Shown piece by piece: positions 63,886 through 64,000 of a stretch of 64,000 bases of DNA. Below the pieces are notes generated by a model. That model did not search any database. It saw only the letters and a program-made list of their open reading frames with translations, and had not been told where the DNA came from. The stretch is from the NCBI RefSeq assembly GCF_040362915.1, contig NZ_AP029612.1, positions 2,911,001 to 2,975,000 of the forward strand, given 5' to 3'. This DNA is from Sediminibacterium sp. KACHI17 (GTDB taxonomy: Bacteria > Bacteroidota > Bacteroidia > Chitinophagales > Chitinophagaceae). Positions within the stretch are counted from its first letter, which is position 1. Each line of letters opens with the position of its first letter. Both the position numbers and the translations under genes were made by a program.

Positions 63886-64000
63886 TCTGCAACGTGGATA
63901 TGAAGTCTACTATGATGTTAAGATGCCGAGTTAATGTCTTCATCTCAAACTGGTATAATTTTTTATCCCCTGAAACCTTTATCTGGCAAGCGTTTTAACA

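Overview
The window is chromosomal DNA of a member of the Bacteroidota, most likely of the Chitinophagaceae (inference from gene content). The signs are TAnnTTTG promoter elements of the Bacteroidota sigma factor, few Shine-Dalgarno sequences, fused E1 alpha/beta 2-oxoacid dehydrogenases, a long SecA with a Cys/His zinc tail, LytS/LytTR and propeller-type sensor kinases, a TonB-receptor-like barrel of the OMP_b-brl_3 kind, and DUF1573, DUF4442 and DUF6263 proteins. Most of it is ordinary housekeeping sequence of moderate GC. I see no rRNA operon, CRISPR array, intact insertion sequence or prophage.

Layout. 0.2-3 kb: a FAH-family hydrolase, a fused 2-oxoacid dehydrogenase E1 and tRNA-Met(CAT). 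3-10.4 kb: an accessory-looking stretch. It opens with an AT-rich orphan histidine kinase lying between tRNA-Met and a second copy of the tRNA 3' half with its terminator, which looks like an integration scar. After that come a secreted hypothetical protein, an alpha/beta-hydrolase lipoprotein, a LytS/LytTR two-component pair, an acyltransferase-3 membrane protein, a papain-like cysteine peptidase and a Lys/Ala-rich histone-H1-like protein. 10.7-18.4 kb: a 14-repeat propeller sensor kinase, an M28 peptidase, a single-domain response regulator and an outer-membrane protein. 18.5-30.6 kb: an aminotransferase, a DUF1573 protein, a second fused E1, a DCC protein, YebC, three transporters (APC, DAACS, MFS), a DedA protein and a GT9 glycosyltransferase. 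30.6-39.4 kb, minus strand: an outer-membrane beta-barrel protein, malate dehydrogenase, a thioredoxin-fold protein coupled to an MlaF-type ATPase, LysA, ScpB and AtpG. 39.6-52.6 kb, plus strand: SecA, DeoC, a SPOR protein, an M20 amidohydrolase, an ORF6N gene relic, a malic enzyme-PTA fusion, MlaE, a DUF4442 protein, a beta-CASP nuclease and GalK. 53-54.2 kb: two tandem paralogous Cys-rich lipoproteins and tRNA-Glu(TTC). 54.4-63.9 kb: GAPDH, PGK, LemA with two TPM-domain proteins, a DUF6263 protein, an M1 aminopeptidase, a secreted protein and TruA.

The metabolic genes fit a heterotrophic aerobe: lower glycolysis (gap, pgk), C4 metabolism (mdh, maeB), branched-chain or 2-oxoacid oxidation (two E1 proteins), galactose and deoxynucleoside salvage (galK, deoC), and peptide degradation (M1, M20 and M28 peptidases with amino-acid and dicarboxylate transporters). 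Envelope upkeep is represented by MlaE/MlaF, SecA, SPOR, GT9 and beta-barrel proteins.

I did not find a clearly new multi-gene system. The observations most worth a second look are the tRNA-Met duplication around the orphan kinase, the tandem lipoprotein paralogues, the ORF6N relic with its perfect 15-bp inverted repeat, several families of palindromic spacer repeats, the papain-like peptidase, and a short AT-rich interval bounded by two minus-strand terminators that could encode a small RNA or micropeptide.
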